From contig JAQGDQ010000093.1 of NCBI GenBank assembly GCA_030141605.1, positions 310,001-374,000 on the forward strand: a DNA stretch of 64,000 bases. Reading direction: 5' to 3'. Each line of letters starts with the position of its first letter. The stretch's first letter is position 1. Made by a program: the position numbers and the translations under genes. Origin of the DNA: Tubiluchus corallicola (taxonomy: Eukaryota > Priapulida > Priapulimorpha > Priapulimorphida > Tubiluchidae). This document shows, piece by piece, positions 1-12,369 of the stretch. The notes beneath the pieces are model-generated. The model saw only the letters and a list, made by a program, of their open reading frames with translations, made no database searches and was not told the DNA's origin.

Positions 1-1588
1 GCACATTGTCAAAATCACATTTGAAGTTGTTATTGAGTCACTTTGATATGCTTGAGTTTGAACGCACACAGAAAACTGTGGATAAGAACCAAACAGCTAC
101 AATAAATCTTTGCATTTCACACAATGGAAAAGTATTTATTTTACTACAGAAACATGAGTAGAAAAACTGCTGCATTGAACATTTAGGAAAACTAGAATCC
201 AAACCAGTCAGTAAAACCTGTTTCACAGCCAAAATTCATTTGTCGAACTTATATTATGCAACTTGCACAGGCTTCACAATAACCATTAATTTAAAATAGG
301 GGAGGACCAGTATGTATGCAGTCACTGGACCATACAATTACACTGAAGGAAGTTATAGTAGAATTTAACAAGATTAGCACCTAGATGGCAGCACCTTAAT
401 ACAATGTACAAATATCAGCTTCCACACGTTTTGTGCAGGGTTGCTTTCTTCAGGTTTGCCTTTTCAAATTTCTTGAGAAAAATGCTATTAAAGTTAGCCA
501 TTGTTTTTTGTTGTGTCTATACAAAACACTTAGCAACCGTATGAAGGTGTGCTTGCTATGGATTTTACAAGAGCATATTGAAAGTACAGTTAAATCCAGC
601 AGATGGCTCTTCCTGACGCAGATCTTGGCTTGTTAACAGAAAAAACCGGAAGCAAAATGGCTGCTTAAACAAGCTACAATCGGAATTAGAAAATACAAGT
701 TTTTCACAATTGCAGTGCTAATTTCTAGACAGAAAAGTGGGTAAGGAGTTATAAAATTAGATTTGTAGTATTTTTTGACATTTTCAGAGGAACGAATGAA
801 ATCCTTCGTTTTTTTCACAAAAAACGTCACTTAACTCAAATAAAAAATTATGGTCCATTTAATCAAAATACACGTAATTTACTTCACCTAACTCAAAAAT
901 GCAATTTGTATTCTAAAAAAAGTTTCGTGCAACTCAAAAACAGTAATGTCTTCCGGGAAAATGCTGGTGTCTTACAAGTTGCGCCCCCGAATTATTTTCT
1001 CCGGGATTGATCTTTCCTGGAAACTCAATCGGAGACACGAAGATAACTGAATACCTAACGGAGAGTGTGTAAATAACTGAACAATTTGAACTGCAGTACG
1101 TAAGACATTGGTAGCCCCACTGTCATATTGTTTAGCAGTGTTGTGTACGTGTCGTTTTGTAACATAAAAAATCATGTTTCACTACATAATTTATTATTCT
1201 TTACGTAATTGTCATCAAATCTCGCCGTTTGTGTATAAAAGGATTGATTACTGCTTTCTATTTAGCTTGCCATCTGGAGGAGGGCTTTAGAGTTTCTATC
1301 GTGGTCGCCAAACTCAGTTTATTTCCTGTCTGATTGGATTTGAGTTATGCGGAGTTTACTGGAGTTCCTACTAAATATCATTTCAGGAAAAATAGCTTTG
1401 CAGAATTGTTAAAAATGCTTTTCCTTGGCCTCTCAACCACAGTAGAGCATCAACAGTACCATTAGTATCACGTGGAGGTATATTATTTGTTTGTGCTTAC
1501 CTCATTCTAAAAAAACTCGTAACTTCACCCCAAAGTAAACTTATTGAACTTTTGATTTTTTGATGTCCAATTATTATCGTTACCATAC
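1..1588. other. Intronic CXXC1 DNA made of repeat copies
   Basis: No exon is seen. Positions 1-118 match 62313-62430 (GAGTCACTTTGATATGC and AACCAAACAGCTACAATAAA are shared). Positions 430-760 are a minus-oriented partial copy of the 580-bp TIR element seen at 3714-4295. Positions 832-1362 are a CTCAAA-rich Tigger-like copy. The remainder shows nothing recognisable. Confidence 0.6.
832..1362. mobile_element. Tigger/pogo-like MITE copy (TAACTCAAA family), 5'-truncated
   Basis: Repeated TAACTCAAA-type words run in from the left, and the copy ends with TTTGAGTTATGCGGAGTTTACTG. The same end and internal sequence (for example ATTATGGTCCATTTAATCAAAATA) recur at 30635-31543 and 41740-42130. The inverted ends CAGTAAACTC resemble pogo/Tigger termini. 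No transposase is seen, so it is non-autonomous. Confidence 0.6.
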
Positions 1589-1687
1589 CTTGCAAAAGTC
1601 GCACGTTCCACAGTCGACTGTACGGTAGCATGCGGAACACTCGCCGCACGTTCGACTTGACTTCTTCTTCGCACGATCGTTGCTCAT
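1589..1687 (-). CDS. CXXC1: CXXC1 exon: first half of CXXC zinc finger
   Basis: Thirty-three codons in phase 0 after a CTGCAG acceptor: a basic start (RAKKKSSR), then CGECSAC and, after a short spacer, CGTCDFCK. These are the two CGxCxxC clusters of a CXXC domain. The exon stops before the KFGG motif, at a GTATGG donor. No following exon is visible in 1-1588. Confidence 0.9.
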
Positions 1688-4600
1688 CTGCAGAGACCAG
1701 GAAAAACATGACATTAGTCGTTAAGGTTAATGAACATGCAAATTTATCAAAATATTTTTTGGCCCAATAAAAAGCACCAAAACCGACGTAAAAATTGACA
1801 AAGGCTGGACAACTGGGCTTTAGTCAACCGCATGCAAACCAGCGGCTAGGTAACCGTATTTACTCATGATTCAGAATAACAAAGAGGCTGACTGACTAGC
1901 TGAGACACTGGCTGCATAACTGAGTTGCATAATTGCCTTACCCTTGATCGTTTATCAGATTTGCGCTCGTCATACTGGTGCTGCTGCCAGTCACTTTCAC
2001 TTCCGCTGTCAGTGCGCGACGTGATGTGCCGTTGCAGGCCGTGACGTTTCAGTTTCTTGTAATTGTAACGGATCTGCAAGGCTGGATCAGCATCTGGAAG
2101 ATGAATGTTAACACAAAGATGTGTTATCCTCCAGTAGGGTTCTCACAGAATTTTAAAATAAATTTTCCTGACTTTTCCCTGACCAAATATTGATTTTCCA
2201 TGACCAAGATAAGCAGAAATTGCATTACCAGTACACGTATTCAAATATTTTTGTGAATGGACATTCATACATGTACTGATATGTAATGTGTTGGCCAATC
2301 ATTATTTTTGAAACAGAAATTGAAACTGGGAACCTGCCATAGCAAAATTTTATTTGAATTACTGAAACACGAATTACTGAAAAAATATCAATTCACGGTG
2401 ATTATTTTTGCAACTCTTTCCACTTTCCCTGACTTTTTGCCCTATTTTCATCATTTTCCCTGACTTTATATAAAATTAGCTTTTTCTCCTGACTTTCCAG
2501 GACAATCTGCATTTTCAAGAATTTTCCCTGACTGTGGGAATCCTGTCCAGTCAACTTACGCATATACATCCGATTTAATAAACTAGTTAATTAATTAAAA
2601 ATAAATAAATAGATTAATTACAACACAGTTTAATGATTTTTTAATACATACATTGGTTGATAAAGAAACGTGATGGTTTAATAACTGAACGCGATTTTCA
2701 AATTTTGCAAATTTGTTATAATCTTGTTCTTGTAATTCGACATCACGATTAATCTTTTGCAACAGTTTTTAAATATTTTAGCCATATTTTTCTATATTTT
2801 AGCTATATTTGCAGTGAAATATAGCCTATAAATTCTTCACAGCTTCGTCACTGTCTGTCATTTTCGTACTCGGAAACTATTTTTATAGGCACATACCTGT
2901 TTTCATTAAGTACTCTATGACTACGTCACTACATGTCAACGAATTTGAAGCGCAGAGTTTGCAACACTGTGCTTCACAATTCTGTGCATTGTGAAAGATG
3001 AGAAAAATGAAGAAAAAAAGCAAAGATCGGTTAATTCGTGCTAAAATACTTCCCTTCAGTCAGTGTGTAACACGTATATTTTGATTTCGATTAATTGAAT
3101 TACTGTTCAATCGTCGCATAAATTTATTTCTACATGGCTGTAATCTCGATTAATCTATTAATCGCCCGTCACTATTTACTCCATGTGCAGCCAATTAGTT
3201 CTAATGTGGGTTGGGTAATTAGTCACGTCAAATTTTCGAACGGGAACATTGAAACTAAAAAAATCTTTAAGCAGTTACAGACTCCATCAAAACAGTCCAT
3301 TTCTTAGCATAGTGACATAACAGTCCGTTTCTTAGCATAGTGACATACAGAAAGGAAATGGCACCATACAATGGGTGCTATGCAGTATATAACTGTGCAG
3401 TACAGAAAAAGTCTTTTTCAAGTGTCTATTGAGCAGATTGTACTATATAAAAGCATTTCTATAGCAACTGCAATGGTTGTGTATGTGGAAAAGTTATAAA
3501 ACAATGCATAAAGCATAAAATAGTACTTTAGGCCATAAACTATACCAATTATTAATTTCCAGTCAACCTGTGTTTTTACTTAATTAATAAGCTTGTTTCA
3601 TTGTTATGTTGACACTAATTGTACTTGGTATCTTTCATACATTGTGTTTGTGTCTCTGTAACCAGAAGACTTTATTTCAGTTCTACTGTCTTGTCCAAGA
3701 GTTGTAAAACAAATGTGTGCGTGCAAACCAAAATCATCCATAAGTCGGTATAGTTAAAACTACGTTATGATGCTTCAAAGTAGAAAGCACCAAAAATTTG
3801 TTGGTCAAATGTTGATTTTTTTGTTTTTTATAAAAACAAATGCTACATATGTTGGACATTTATATTCTAGCATCAAATTATCAAGAAAATGTTCAAAAAA
3901 CTCCTATAGTAGCTTGTGGAAGCAGTCATTTTGCTTCGTTTTTTTTCTGTTGCCAAACACAGATATTCGTCAGAAAGAGCCATCTACTGGATTTAAGCAT
4001 AACAATATGTTCTTGCAAAGTCCGTAGCAACCAACATTTGTGCGGTTGCTAAGTGTTTTGTAGAAACTCGACAAAAAACAATGACTGACTTTAACAGTGA
4101 TTTTCTCAAGATTATGTTTTTCAGTGTGTAGCCTGCACCTCAACTTCAACGTAGATTATCTCAGCTTAGAAATAACATAGAACGATGAACTTGGTAACAA
4201 AACGATCCTCATGAAATGGAGATTCGGGATATGTGAATAACTAGAAAAGCTTAAATGCAGACTTATGGACGATTTTGCTATGCTAAGCACACATATGTTT
4301 GAGCCAAATACTAATTTTTTGCCAGAAGCATTCAACTGCCTAAACAATCAAGCAACACTACATACTTCTGTTTAGAACATTGATGTAGTGTACTTATGTG
4401 ATAAATATTACATTGTATGTTTAAAATGTACAAAAAAACCCTTAATAATCCTAAGCAAAGCCTAGACAAGCCACTTAGATAGAGGACTGTTCTATAAAGC
4501 TGTCTAAATTCTACATAAAGACCACAAACCGTATAACCAATAACACTTGTGTAAAACAAAAGGCTACAACACAAGTACATATGCACACATAGCTCTGCTA

Positions 4601-7600
4601 CATCTGCATAACAACGTCCAAAAAAGTCTGTAGTTAAAAAATATAAATCCACAACAAACTGACCACAATACCTATAACTAAAATATTGACATGACAAAGT
4701 CTACCAGCTACCACATTCAGTGCACTGTACTGAGCACTCATGAATATGATATATAAGATGATTAAACATACTACTACAGTATATACTAGAATACCTCTCA
4801 TACAGTACCAACCAGGTTTATTAATCACAGTTAAAAATGAATTTTCAAACTTGAATCCTTCAAACTGGACAAAACTTGGCTTCTTTCAGTGCTGGAGGAT
4901 ATGTGACATTGGGATTACAAGTGTGTCAGAAAAGCTCCAGGACAGGTGTCACAAAATATGTATTTCAAATCTAAACTTGTATACAGGTTTAATGGCGGGC
5001 ATATTATTAAGAATTTTCTTCTCCAGTTTGTAACTCCTTCAAACAGGTAAGGGCAATGTAAAGTAATATAACTTTGCACGGAACATTCTTTGGGAGGTAA
5101 TTTAAAATTCTGTTTTCTTTGGGCTTAAAGCAATTTTGAAAAGTTACATAAGTTGGCAATGTTCTATCTGTCTGTTTGTCTGTCTCTCTGTCTGTCTACC
5201 TACCTACCTAACTACCTACCTACCTCTCTACCTACCTACCTACCTATCTATCGTTCAAAGACCTTTTCAAGCATTTCCGTGCTTTCGTAAACGTCTAACA
5301 ACAAATACGCATCAAAACAATTACAGCAATCAGCACAAAATGACGTAACAAAATGCTATGCGATACATTCTATACCATATAAAATTTTCAACGTTTTAAA
5401 TTAAACTCGAATAGGAACAGTGAAATGAGGGGCACTGGAAACATCATATGAGTTCAGTGTGCTATCAGTAAAAGGGGGCAGGGGGCACAGAAAACAATAT
5501 GATTTCTGGGTGCTATCAGTAAAAGGGGAGCAGGGGGTACAGAAAATATAATATGAGTTCTGGGTGCTATCAGTAAAAGGGGGCAGGGGACACAGAAAAT
5601 ATAATGACTTCTGGGTGCTATCAGTAAAAAGGGGCGCATGAGGGCACAGAAAACATAATATGAGTTCTGAGTGCTATCAGTAAAAAGGAGGGTAGGGGGC
5701 ACAGAAAATTGGGTGCTAGTATCGGTAAAGATACTAAGAACACTACTCTATACAATAATTCAATACAATAACTTCTGTTGTCCAAAGCATGCTGTAGCCG
5801 AGCGTAAACCTCTGGGCAGCTTTTATACGGTTCATCGATAATCATGTCAAAATAATTTAGGCTATGCATTTCATCCTCTATAGTTACCAGTCAACTTAGT
5901 GTAAATCTCACTATTGTTGTTATGCCATATCAAAACTTATATCCTGACCCTTTTACCACAAAACTTATCAAACAGAATTTAGCTGCAATGTTCATAAAGG
6001 AATTTGCATCTTTATTTCCATTCTAACTTGCCAACAGACAAATTAAAGGATGATTTTTCATATACTATCCCATTTAGAGGTTCGATAAAAGTATACATTT
6101 TGACACAGTTAATACTGCAAAAGCATTTCTGATAATTAAATAATATATTAAAAACTTAATTAACGATGGGCGAGCCCAACTATCGATGACATCACAAACT
6201 AACATAATTTCAAACAGGAGCGATTTAATTTTCAAATTTACTGGCGTACTCACACATGAGCTGTCGAACATGTGTAGTTCGTCGCAAACTAACACATCTG
6301 AACTGAGAGGTACAGCACCTCAATTTTGTGCAATGCATTTCCGAAATGCAGGTGCTAATGCTCGTCTAACTAGTGAATGGTGAAATGCACGGAAAAGTGA
6401 AGAACTAGTGGCACGAATGTGAAATTGTGTTTGTGTGGTAATAATTGTTTCATGTAAGTCATTTTTGAAAAAAATGTATGTTTTCTTTCAATATGTTAAA
6501 GAGAAATGACTTACAATTTAAGACTGGGTCCAATTTTGCTTGAAGAATTTTGCTATGGGTATAAGTTAGATTCACCACTGAAAGATGTGCTTCGTATAGA
6601 ACTGGACCACTAGTTTTAACAATAGTTATTATAAGCAATTATAGTCTTCACCAGTGATTAGTAGCAGAACTAATAACCATATTAACTATATTGATAGTAT
6701 TAACTATGTTACTCTTGTTACACAGTAATGTTCATATTTATTGCAACATTTTTTGTACATTGTGGTCACCACTGTTCTGCATCTGTCTAGCATTTGTTCC
6801 CACTAGGGGAGAACATATATCAGATATGATGCATCTTCAATAATTATGTGAACTAACAACCACGGCACTGAAAGTGGTTGCAGTTTCCTTTAAAGCAGAA
6901 AATGTAACTTGTAACTACAATGCAGGTACAGAGAAAGAAAATAAAAAACATTAAACACAGATCATATAAACGTTTAAAAATTTAATGAAAACCCTAAAAA
7001 AATCAAGTGAAACAAAGATAAATTAAGACAAGACAATAATAATAAAATGCCTACAGGGAGGACCAATGAAACGGTCCCAAATGACTGCTACTTACTCCGG
7101 CAGTCTTCGCAGTAAAAATGTTTGATGATTTTGGATTTCTCCTGCGATACGTTGATGCAGTCTCCATGAAACCACTCGTTACAATTATCACAACCTCTGA
7201 AATTACATAATAAAACGGCAAATTAATTAACTAATAAATCTTGGTAAAATCATCACAAAACTGATATGGCCAATTACGTTATCTAATAAATTATGACTCA
7301 TAATTTATTAGCTAATTAACAAATCAGCCAAACAGTAGCTAGTGTTTGGTGAATTTTTGTTAAATTGATTAATCAGTCAACCTTTAATAACAGTTTAAAA
7401 CACAAGAGAACACTCTTCATAAATAAAGCTTAAAATTTTGTATCACTCACATGTTGTCTTATTGCATACAGAGTTTGCAACAATGCATACTGTATTTGTT
7501 TAAAGTTTATTACAACTCTTGGAACCTGATGGTTAAATTACATTTAAAAGACATTAATTTAAGTTAAGATTAATCTTATTAAGATTTATTATTATAATAT

Positions 7601-10600
7601 TTCGTGTCACAGTGTAAAAATGAACTTACTGCTGATTAAAAAGTGCATATGGTATAAAACTACTTTTAAAACGTTCAGTACGGCAAAGAGGTAAAGAGTA
7701 CATCAGTTGTTCACGAAAATTGTGCTTATTACTATTATTATTATTATTATTAACATTACTATTATTATTATTAATATTATTATTACTATTATTAGCAGTA
7801 ACGACATATAAAATTACAAAATTTACACTGCTGTGATGACCGTTAGACCTGATAACATTGCGTAAAGTTTTAAAAAATAACCAAAGCATTCGTACCGTAA
7901 ATTTCTCTAACTAAGCAAAAGTTTAAATTACTTTATATTGTCAGTAAGATCAATAATATAATTTTTGGTGAGTCAGTGATGCACACTGGGATAGCAATGC
8001 AGCAATAAGATCAATGATATAATTTTAGTGAGTCAATGATGCACACTGGGATAGCATGGCAGCAATAAGACCAGTAATATAATTTTTGGTGAGTCAGTGA
8101 TGCACACTGGGAAAGCAATGGAGTGTCGTTTTTTCAGGTGGCTCGAACATTTCAAATTATTAGGAATTTCCTTTTCTAATTACATGAGTCCTTCAGACAG
8201 GTAAGCATAAAGCTGAGTAATATAACTTTGTATGGAAAGGTTTATGTGACTTACTTTAAAACTTCCTTTTCTTCCACTTTAATAATCGTATTATGTTGCG
8301 ATGCTTACTTATCCTTTTACTTTACTTACTTTTACTTATGCCTTACTTATACTTTTATGCAGTTTGACACTTTGCTAGCAATTTGCGGCACATACTCCAG
8401 AGAACCAACCAAGACTATACGGTTATGGTAAAGCCACACCTATTTCATTATGAAGGACAATCTTTAAGATGAGATACTGGACCAGCAGAGGTGTCGCAGT
8501 AACATTCAAAAGCACATAACTAATTAACTATGCAGCCTCTATGAAGTAAATACCCAGAAGCATGTGAAACTCCCAAAATGGGTATTCCATGGTCATACAT
8601 CCAGTTGCTAACCAGGTTTGGAATTGTTTAATTTTCAGGACTTCCCTAAGCACACAGGGCAATTGCGCGGGTTGGTTTTTATGCACAAAAATGCTTATAA
8701 GCTCTCATCCAGACAGGAGAAAAGAAATTAGAGCATATCACTCAATTTCGATCTAAAAATCTATTTGTGTCAAAGATCAGTTTATCAGCAGCTTACGATG
8801 TGTTAATGTTTCATTTCAAAACTCAAGGGTAAAAAGTGTAATTTAAGCAAAATGTATTATTCTGCTTATTATTTAATTCTGGCATTTACAAACAATGAGA
8901 TATCTGAGATGGACATAATCTCTAATTTAGATAAGACTGGCTTTAAAATGTGTTAAGATTTCCCATTGTTCTTCTTGAACAAAGATTTGATTTGCAATAG
9001 CGGCGACAGTGAATGCAATTGTAATCACTAACAATGGAAAAGAGGATAACAATGGTGGATAACAATGACAATGATGATACTGATGATAATGATTGCAATT
9101 GTAATCACTAACAATAGAAGTGTGGATAACAATGACGATGACTATACTGGCGACAATGATTGAAATTGTCAACCACTAACAACAGAAATGAGAATAACAA
9201 TGGTGGATAACAATGACAATGATGATACTGGTGATAATGATTGCAACTGTCAACCACTAACAATCGAAATGAGAATAACAATGGCGGATAACAGTGAAAA
9301 TCACAAAAAGTAGAATAACAGCTTTCAGTACCGGTGCAAAAAACTACTCTCTGACATGAAGTCACTATTGATAAAAATTTATTTTGACACTTTTTTGGAT
9401 CTTGTGACTTCGGCATTTGACTTTTTCAACCAATAATCAACAGAGTTCCAGTTGTTGCCCAGACCTATCCTGTGTCAAATTTGGTAACTATAGCTTTATC
9501 AATCTTGATTTTTTTTGTGGCACAGACGCATGGATGCAAAAACTTTGATATTTTTTATCTTAGGGGGTGCGATCTTCATCTTTGACTTTCGACATTTTTT
9601 TTAATCTCGTGAGATGTGAGCTTGACCTTTGACTTTTTCATTTTTGATCTTGTGAGCTGTGACCTTGACCTTGGTCTTTTAACATTTTTTGATCTTATGA
9701 GTCGTGGCATTCATCTTGACTTCGTCATTTTTGGTCTTGTGGGTGATGACCTTGACCTATGACTGCCTTTTGAGGCAAAAAGCAAAGTTACAGTTGCAAT
9801 AGGCAACAAAAACATAATTTGATTACAACAACAAATCTTAACTGATCAGACATTTAAACCACACTGCTGTACCAAAAATCCAAAAGAGAGTTAAATTGGC
9901 ATTTTGCCACAAACATGTAGCAGACAACGGTGCAACAATTTTGCCAGATTACGTCAGACGCAGCGCACGGATGCTGTAAGTGCACACAATAATTAACAAC
10001 AAACTGTTCATTATAGGTAATTTAAACAACCAATTAATAGTACCATGTGAAGGACCTTCAAGGACAGATGACATGGAAACACCAGACGGCTAATTGATGT
10101 TCTAGTTCAGGTGATATATACTGGTAATTATAACTGATTTATTTGGAAAAAAGAACTTTTTCAAAAAACCTGGTGCACGAAAACTGGCAGCGTGCAAAAA
10201 TGGCCAAAACTGGAAAAAGTTTTGTCATCATAAAATGATTACTGTATGTAGCTAGTGAATTACTAGCGTCAACTGTGTAGGTTTGGTAATTTTGTAATTT
10301 TAATATCCAGCCATGAATGTGCAGTTATCCAAGTCAACAGATAAACAGCAAAAAGCATTGATTCACATGTGTGCATTTAGTACAACACAAGCAAATTAGT
10401 GAACACAAAAAACGAAATAGCACAACTTTCATTAGAAATGCACACGTTCGGACCTAATCTACTATCCCATGTGTCAAAGCAAGTGCGATATTGTTTTTTC
10501 CTACTTACATCATAAAACGGGAGGTATCGTTGGATCGACATATGCAGTACAGGGTGCCCTCACCAGCAGGGGGCGGCAGATCCGAGTCGATGCTCCGCAC

Positions 10601-10663
10601 GATCTGAGCCACCTTCGCTTGCCGCTCCGGTAAGGCAAACTTCCGCAAGATGTCGCCCTGTTG
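1589..10663 (-). CDS. CXXC1: CXXC1/CFP1 gene, CpG-binding SET1-complex subunit (partial, 4 exons)
   Basis: In known animals CFP1 binds unmethylated CpG through its CXXC finger and H3K4me3 through its PHD finger, and recruits the SET1 H3K4 methyltransferase in the nucleus. Here four minus-strand exons join in phase: 10663-10509, 7196-7096, 2093-1942 and 1687-1589. In order they encode an N-terminal helix with the LPER motif known from invertebrate CFP1, a full C4HC3 PHD finger (YCIC, then GCDNC, WFHGDC, YCEDC), a basic linker beginning DPALQIRY, and the start of a CXXC finger (CGECSAC then CGTCDFC). Every junction restores the expected codon. The rest of the CXXC finger, the coiled coil and the SET1-interaction region must lie left of position 1. 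The first exon, with the start codon, was not found above 10663. The splice acceptor directly before the QQGD codons shows that the first exon seen is not the start. Alternative: another PHD-CXXC protein, but the order and motifs fit CFP1 closely. Confidence 0.9.
1942..2093 (-). CDS. CXXC1: CXXC1 exon: basic linker after the PHD finger
   Basis: Two bases complete an Asn codon, then 50 codons begin ADPALQIRYNYKKLK, matching the CFP1 segment directly after the PHD finger, and end in a Ser/Asp/Lys/Arg-rich linker (SGSESDW, DERKSDKRSR). Acceptor TTCCAG, donor GTAAGG, phase 0 at the end. Confidence 0.88.
2135..2545. mobile_element. CAGGGTTCC-TIR non-autonomous DNA transposon, inverted copy
   Basis: The left end is AGGGTTCTCACAG and the right end is CTGTGGGAATCCTG, inverted repeats of each other. 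The interior has repeated CCTGACTTT / TTTTCCCTGAC words. Other copies are at 28436, 33526 and 46642. A short direct repeat TCCAG flanks this copy. Confidence 0.7.
3714..4295. mobile_element. About 580-bp TIR element (family A)
   Basis: The left end GTGTGCGTGCAAACC...ATCCATAAGTC is matched in inverted orientation by the right end ACTTATGGACGATTTTGC...TAAGCACACA. A second copy is at 61397-62070, with partial inverted copies at 430-760 and 44255-44480. No coding capacity was found. Confidence 0.65.
5160..5255. repeat. (CTGT)n / (CTAC)n compound microsatellite
   Basis: Runs of TCTGTCTG change into CTACCTAC units. It is a simple-sequence tract in the large CXXC1 intron. Confidence 0.9.
5440..5730. 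repeat. About 53-bp minisatellite, 5-6 copies
   Basis: GTGCTATCAGTAAAAG recurs at about 5458, 5511, 5566, 5616 and 5670, with a degenerate copy at 5713. Each is followed by GGGGCAGGGG and CACAGAAAA. The overlapping minus open frames here come from the repeat. Confidence 0.9.
6050..6545. mobile_element. Dispersed family-B element
   Basis: Shares GCAAAAGCATTTCTGATAAT, the GATGACATCACAAACTAACA segment and CTGAACTGAGAGGTAC with copies near 13510-13990, 51550-51860 and (inverted) 63060-63530. Ends are only roughly placed. No open frame of note. Confidence 0.55.
6640..6830. repeat. Dispersed family-C repeat (also inverted near 51960-52215)
   Basis: ACAGTAATGTTCATATTTA, CACTGTTCTGCATCTGTC and CACTAGGGGAGAACATATATC are found as the reverse complement in HDAC6 intron 11. 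No coding capacity is seen. Confidence 0.5.
7096..7196 (-). CDS. CXXC1: CXXC1 exon: core of PHD finger
   Basis: One base completes the Ile codon, then 33 codons: GCDNCNEWFHGDC, a linker, and FYCEDCR. These supply the remaining CxxC, HxxC and CxxC ligands of the C4HC3 finger. A TTTCAG acceptor and a GTAAGT donor flank it. The exon ends in phase 1. Confidence 0.92.
7735..7800. repeat. (ATT)n-type microsatellite
   Basis: Imperfect ATT/ACT triplets. They give the Asn-rich open frame on the minus strand, which is not a gene. Confidence 0.85.
7941..8125. repeat. 60-bp tandem repeat, three copies
   Basis: GTGAGTCA(G/A)TGATGCACAC recurs at about 7968, 8028 and 8089, with the intervening GCAATAAGA and ATATAATTTT words conserved. 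The following stretch (CTTCAGACAGGTAAGCATAA) is related to copies near 5030, 48190 and 49970. Confidence 0.85.
8290..10508. repeat. CXXC1 intron with degenerate tandem repeats
   Basis: Positions 8990-9300 hold about four degenerate copies of a 73-76-base unit containing GATAATGATTGCAAT and CACTAACAA. Positions 9570-9770 hold a degenerate repeat built on GACCTTGACCTTTGAC and TTTTTGATCTTGTGA. The rest shows no exon or recognised element. Confidence 0.6.
10509..10663 (-). CDS. CXXC1: CXXC1 exon: N-terminal helix and start of PHD finger
   Basis: Acceptor TTTTCCAG precedes the exon and donor GTAAGT follows it. It reads 51 codons plus two bases: QQGDILRKF, LPERQAKVAQIV, a proline-rich hinge, then YCICRSNDTSRFM. 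The cysteines in YCIC are the first PHD zinc ligands. The leftover AT is completed to Ile by the next exon. Confidence 0.9.
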
Positions 10664-10983
10664 CTGGAAAAGAGAAAATTAAGAATGTAGTAAAACTATT
10701 CTTAGAATGAAACATTTTCATTTCGAAGGGAATAGAAATACAATTCCTAGTAACTAAAAATGATTTGAAGATAAAAAAAGTCAACAGTTAAAATGGATGC
10801 GTGTTTAAAAGAATAAATGTGTATTGAAAAAGGCACATAAATCAGGGAAAGAAAATTGCATTATACAAGATAAATCACTGACTCATAGTGGAAATTAAGA
10901 AAAAGTGTAATAAAGAGAGAAAGAGTGAGAGAAAGAGGGAGGGAGAGGGAGAGGGAGAGAGACAGAGAGAGCGAAAGAGAGAC

Positions 10984-11031
<48 letters not shown>

Positions 11032-12369
11032 TGAGTGAGAGAGAAAGGGAGAGAGAGGGGGAAAGAAGGAAAGAGGCGGAGAATAAAGGTAAGCGGAAAC
11101 TGAAGGTCGATTAAAGTGAAATAGAACGTACTCATTCAAGCAATTAATTAACCAATGAGTGCATCAATCAATCCAATAATCAACGTAAAACCAATCGATC
11201 TGTCAATAAGTTGGCAGTCAGTCAATCAGTCGGTCGCAAAATCTTTTAACATAAGCAATCAATGAAGTAATCAATCAATAAATATCCATCAATCAAGCAG
11301 TCAGGCAATTGAATCCACCAATCAAATAAGCTTACAAACAACTAGACAACTAACAAAATAACAAACCAAGCAACCAAATCACAGCCAACTAAGCCAACAA
11401 ACCAAGCCACGGCCAACTAAGCCAACCAACGAATCAACCAACCATCTAACCAACGGATCAACCAAACAACAAACAAGCAAACAAAAACAAACAATAAAGA
11501 CAACAAATCCGTTACCTACGAAACAGTTATTATCCAGTTAATCAGTTATATATACACTTATTTAACTCACGAATTAAATGAAAGCTTTTGCCCTACTTAC
11601 ATTGCTAATATCATTCATCATTATAATCAATTTTGTCACATATTATTTCCAACTTCAGAAATATTTAACCACCCACTCCTTCAACTTTTACCTCTGCCAT
11701 TCACGTGAGTGGCGCAGACCAGTCAGCACTGCAGGAGCTCTAATTTCAGGTCGTTGTCTTACTTTCACGTTCACCCAAGCGAAGTTGTTTTCACTTTAAT
11801 AATGGGTCAGAATTTCCGTGTAAAATGGCAGCCCCAGACCAAAGAAAGGGGGGGTGCAAACGCAGCCGTGTGATCTCTGACATTAAAACGACCTTTGCCA
11901 CAAACAGGGGCTCAATATATAAAGCATATGACACAGGTTAACCAATGCCATAGTTGCCAGAGTGGCAACAGCGACAGGGCGGAAGTTGGAGGGGGTGTCT
12001 GGCATCCGCCATTTAAGCATTTCACCTGGTCTGTGCAACCAAGAGCAGAGAAGCAAAAGCAAAACGTGTGAGAGGCTAAGCTTTTCAGTTGCAAGATCCT
12101 AACCTACCCTCAAGCAATTTCACATACAGAAAGAAAGTTCAATAATGAACCATTGAATGTGTGCTGTACTCTTACTTACAACCATAGACCATGACTTATG
12201 ATATTCGTTACATTTTACGCCAGTGTGTAGTGCATATAATAATTATATGTCATAAAGACAAATGGAAATTTGGGAAACTTGGGTAAAATTTTCAAATTGT
12301 AATGTTACTGATTAGGCATTTATAAGTATCAAATAAATAAAGCACTATCAGCAATTAACACTGTGATCA
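10664..12369. other. Upstream flank of CXXC1 exon: GA-rich and CAAT/CCAA tracts
   Basis: Positions 10905-11085 are (GA)n-rich. Positions 11150-11490 are built of CAAT-like then CCAA-like short words. Positions 11690-12080 are visibly richer in G+C, with ATGGCAGCC (plus) and AAATGGCGGATG (minus), so a promoter or first exon could sit here, but no splice-consistent CXXC1 start exon was found. Confidence 0.4.

Larger units (their letters stand above)
2546..7095. other. Large CXXC1 intron: AT-rich with several repeat insertions
   Basis: No exon was recognised between the phase-matched exons at 2093 and 7096. It contains a doubled 26-base segment (TTTCTTAGCATAGTGACATA) near 3300-3350, the TIR element at 3714-4295, a CTGT/CTAC tract, a 53-bp tandem repeat and a family-B element. 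A 121-codon minus open frame at 4332-4697 has no recognisable domain and is probably chance. Confidence 0.5.

Noticed and set aside
11830-12040. First exon of CXXC1 (minus, ATGGCGGATGCC) or a plus-strand gene (ATGGCAGCCCCA)
   Set aside because: Start contexts are attractive but no donor gives the required phase 0 into the QQGD exon, and the plus frame stops after about 38 codons without a donor.
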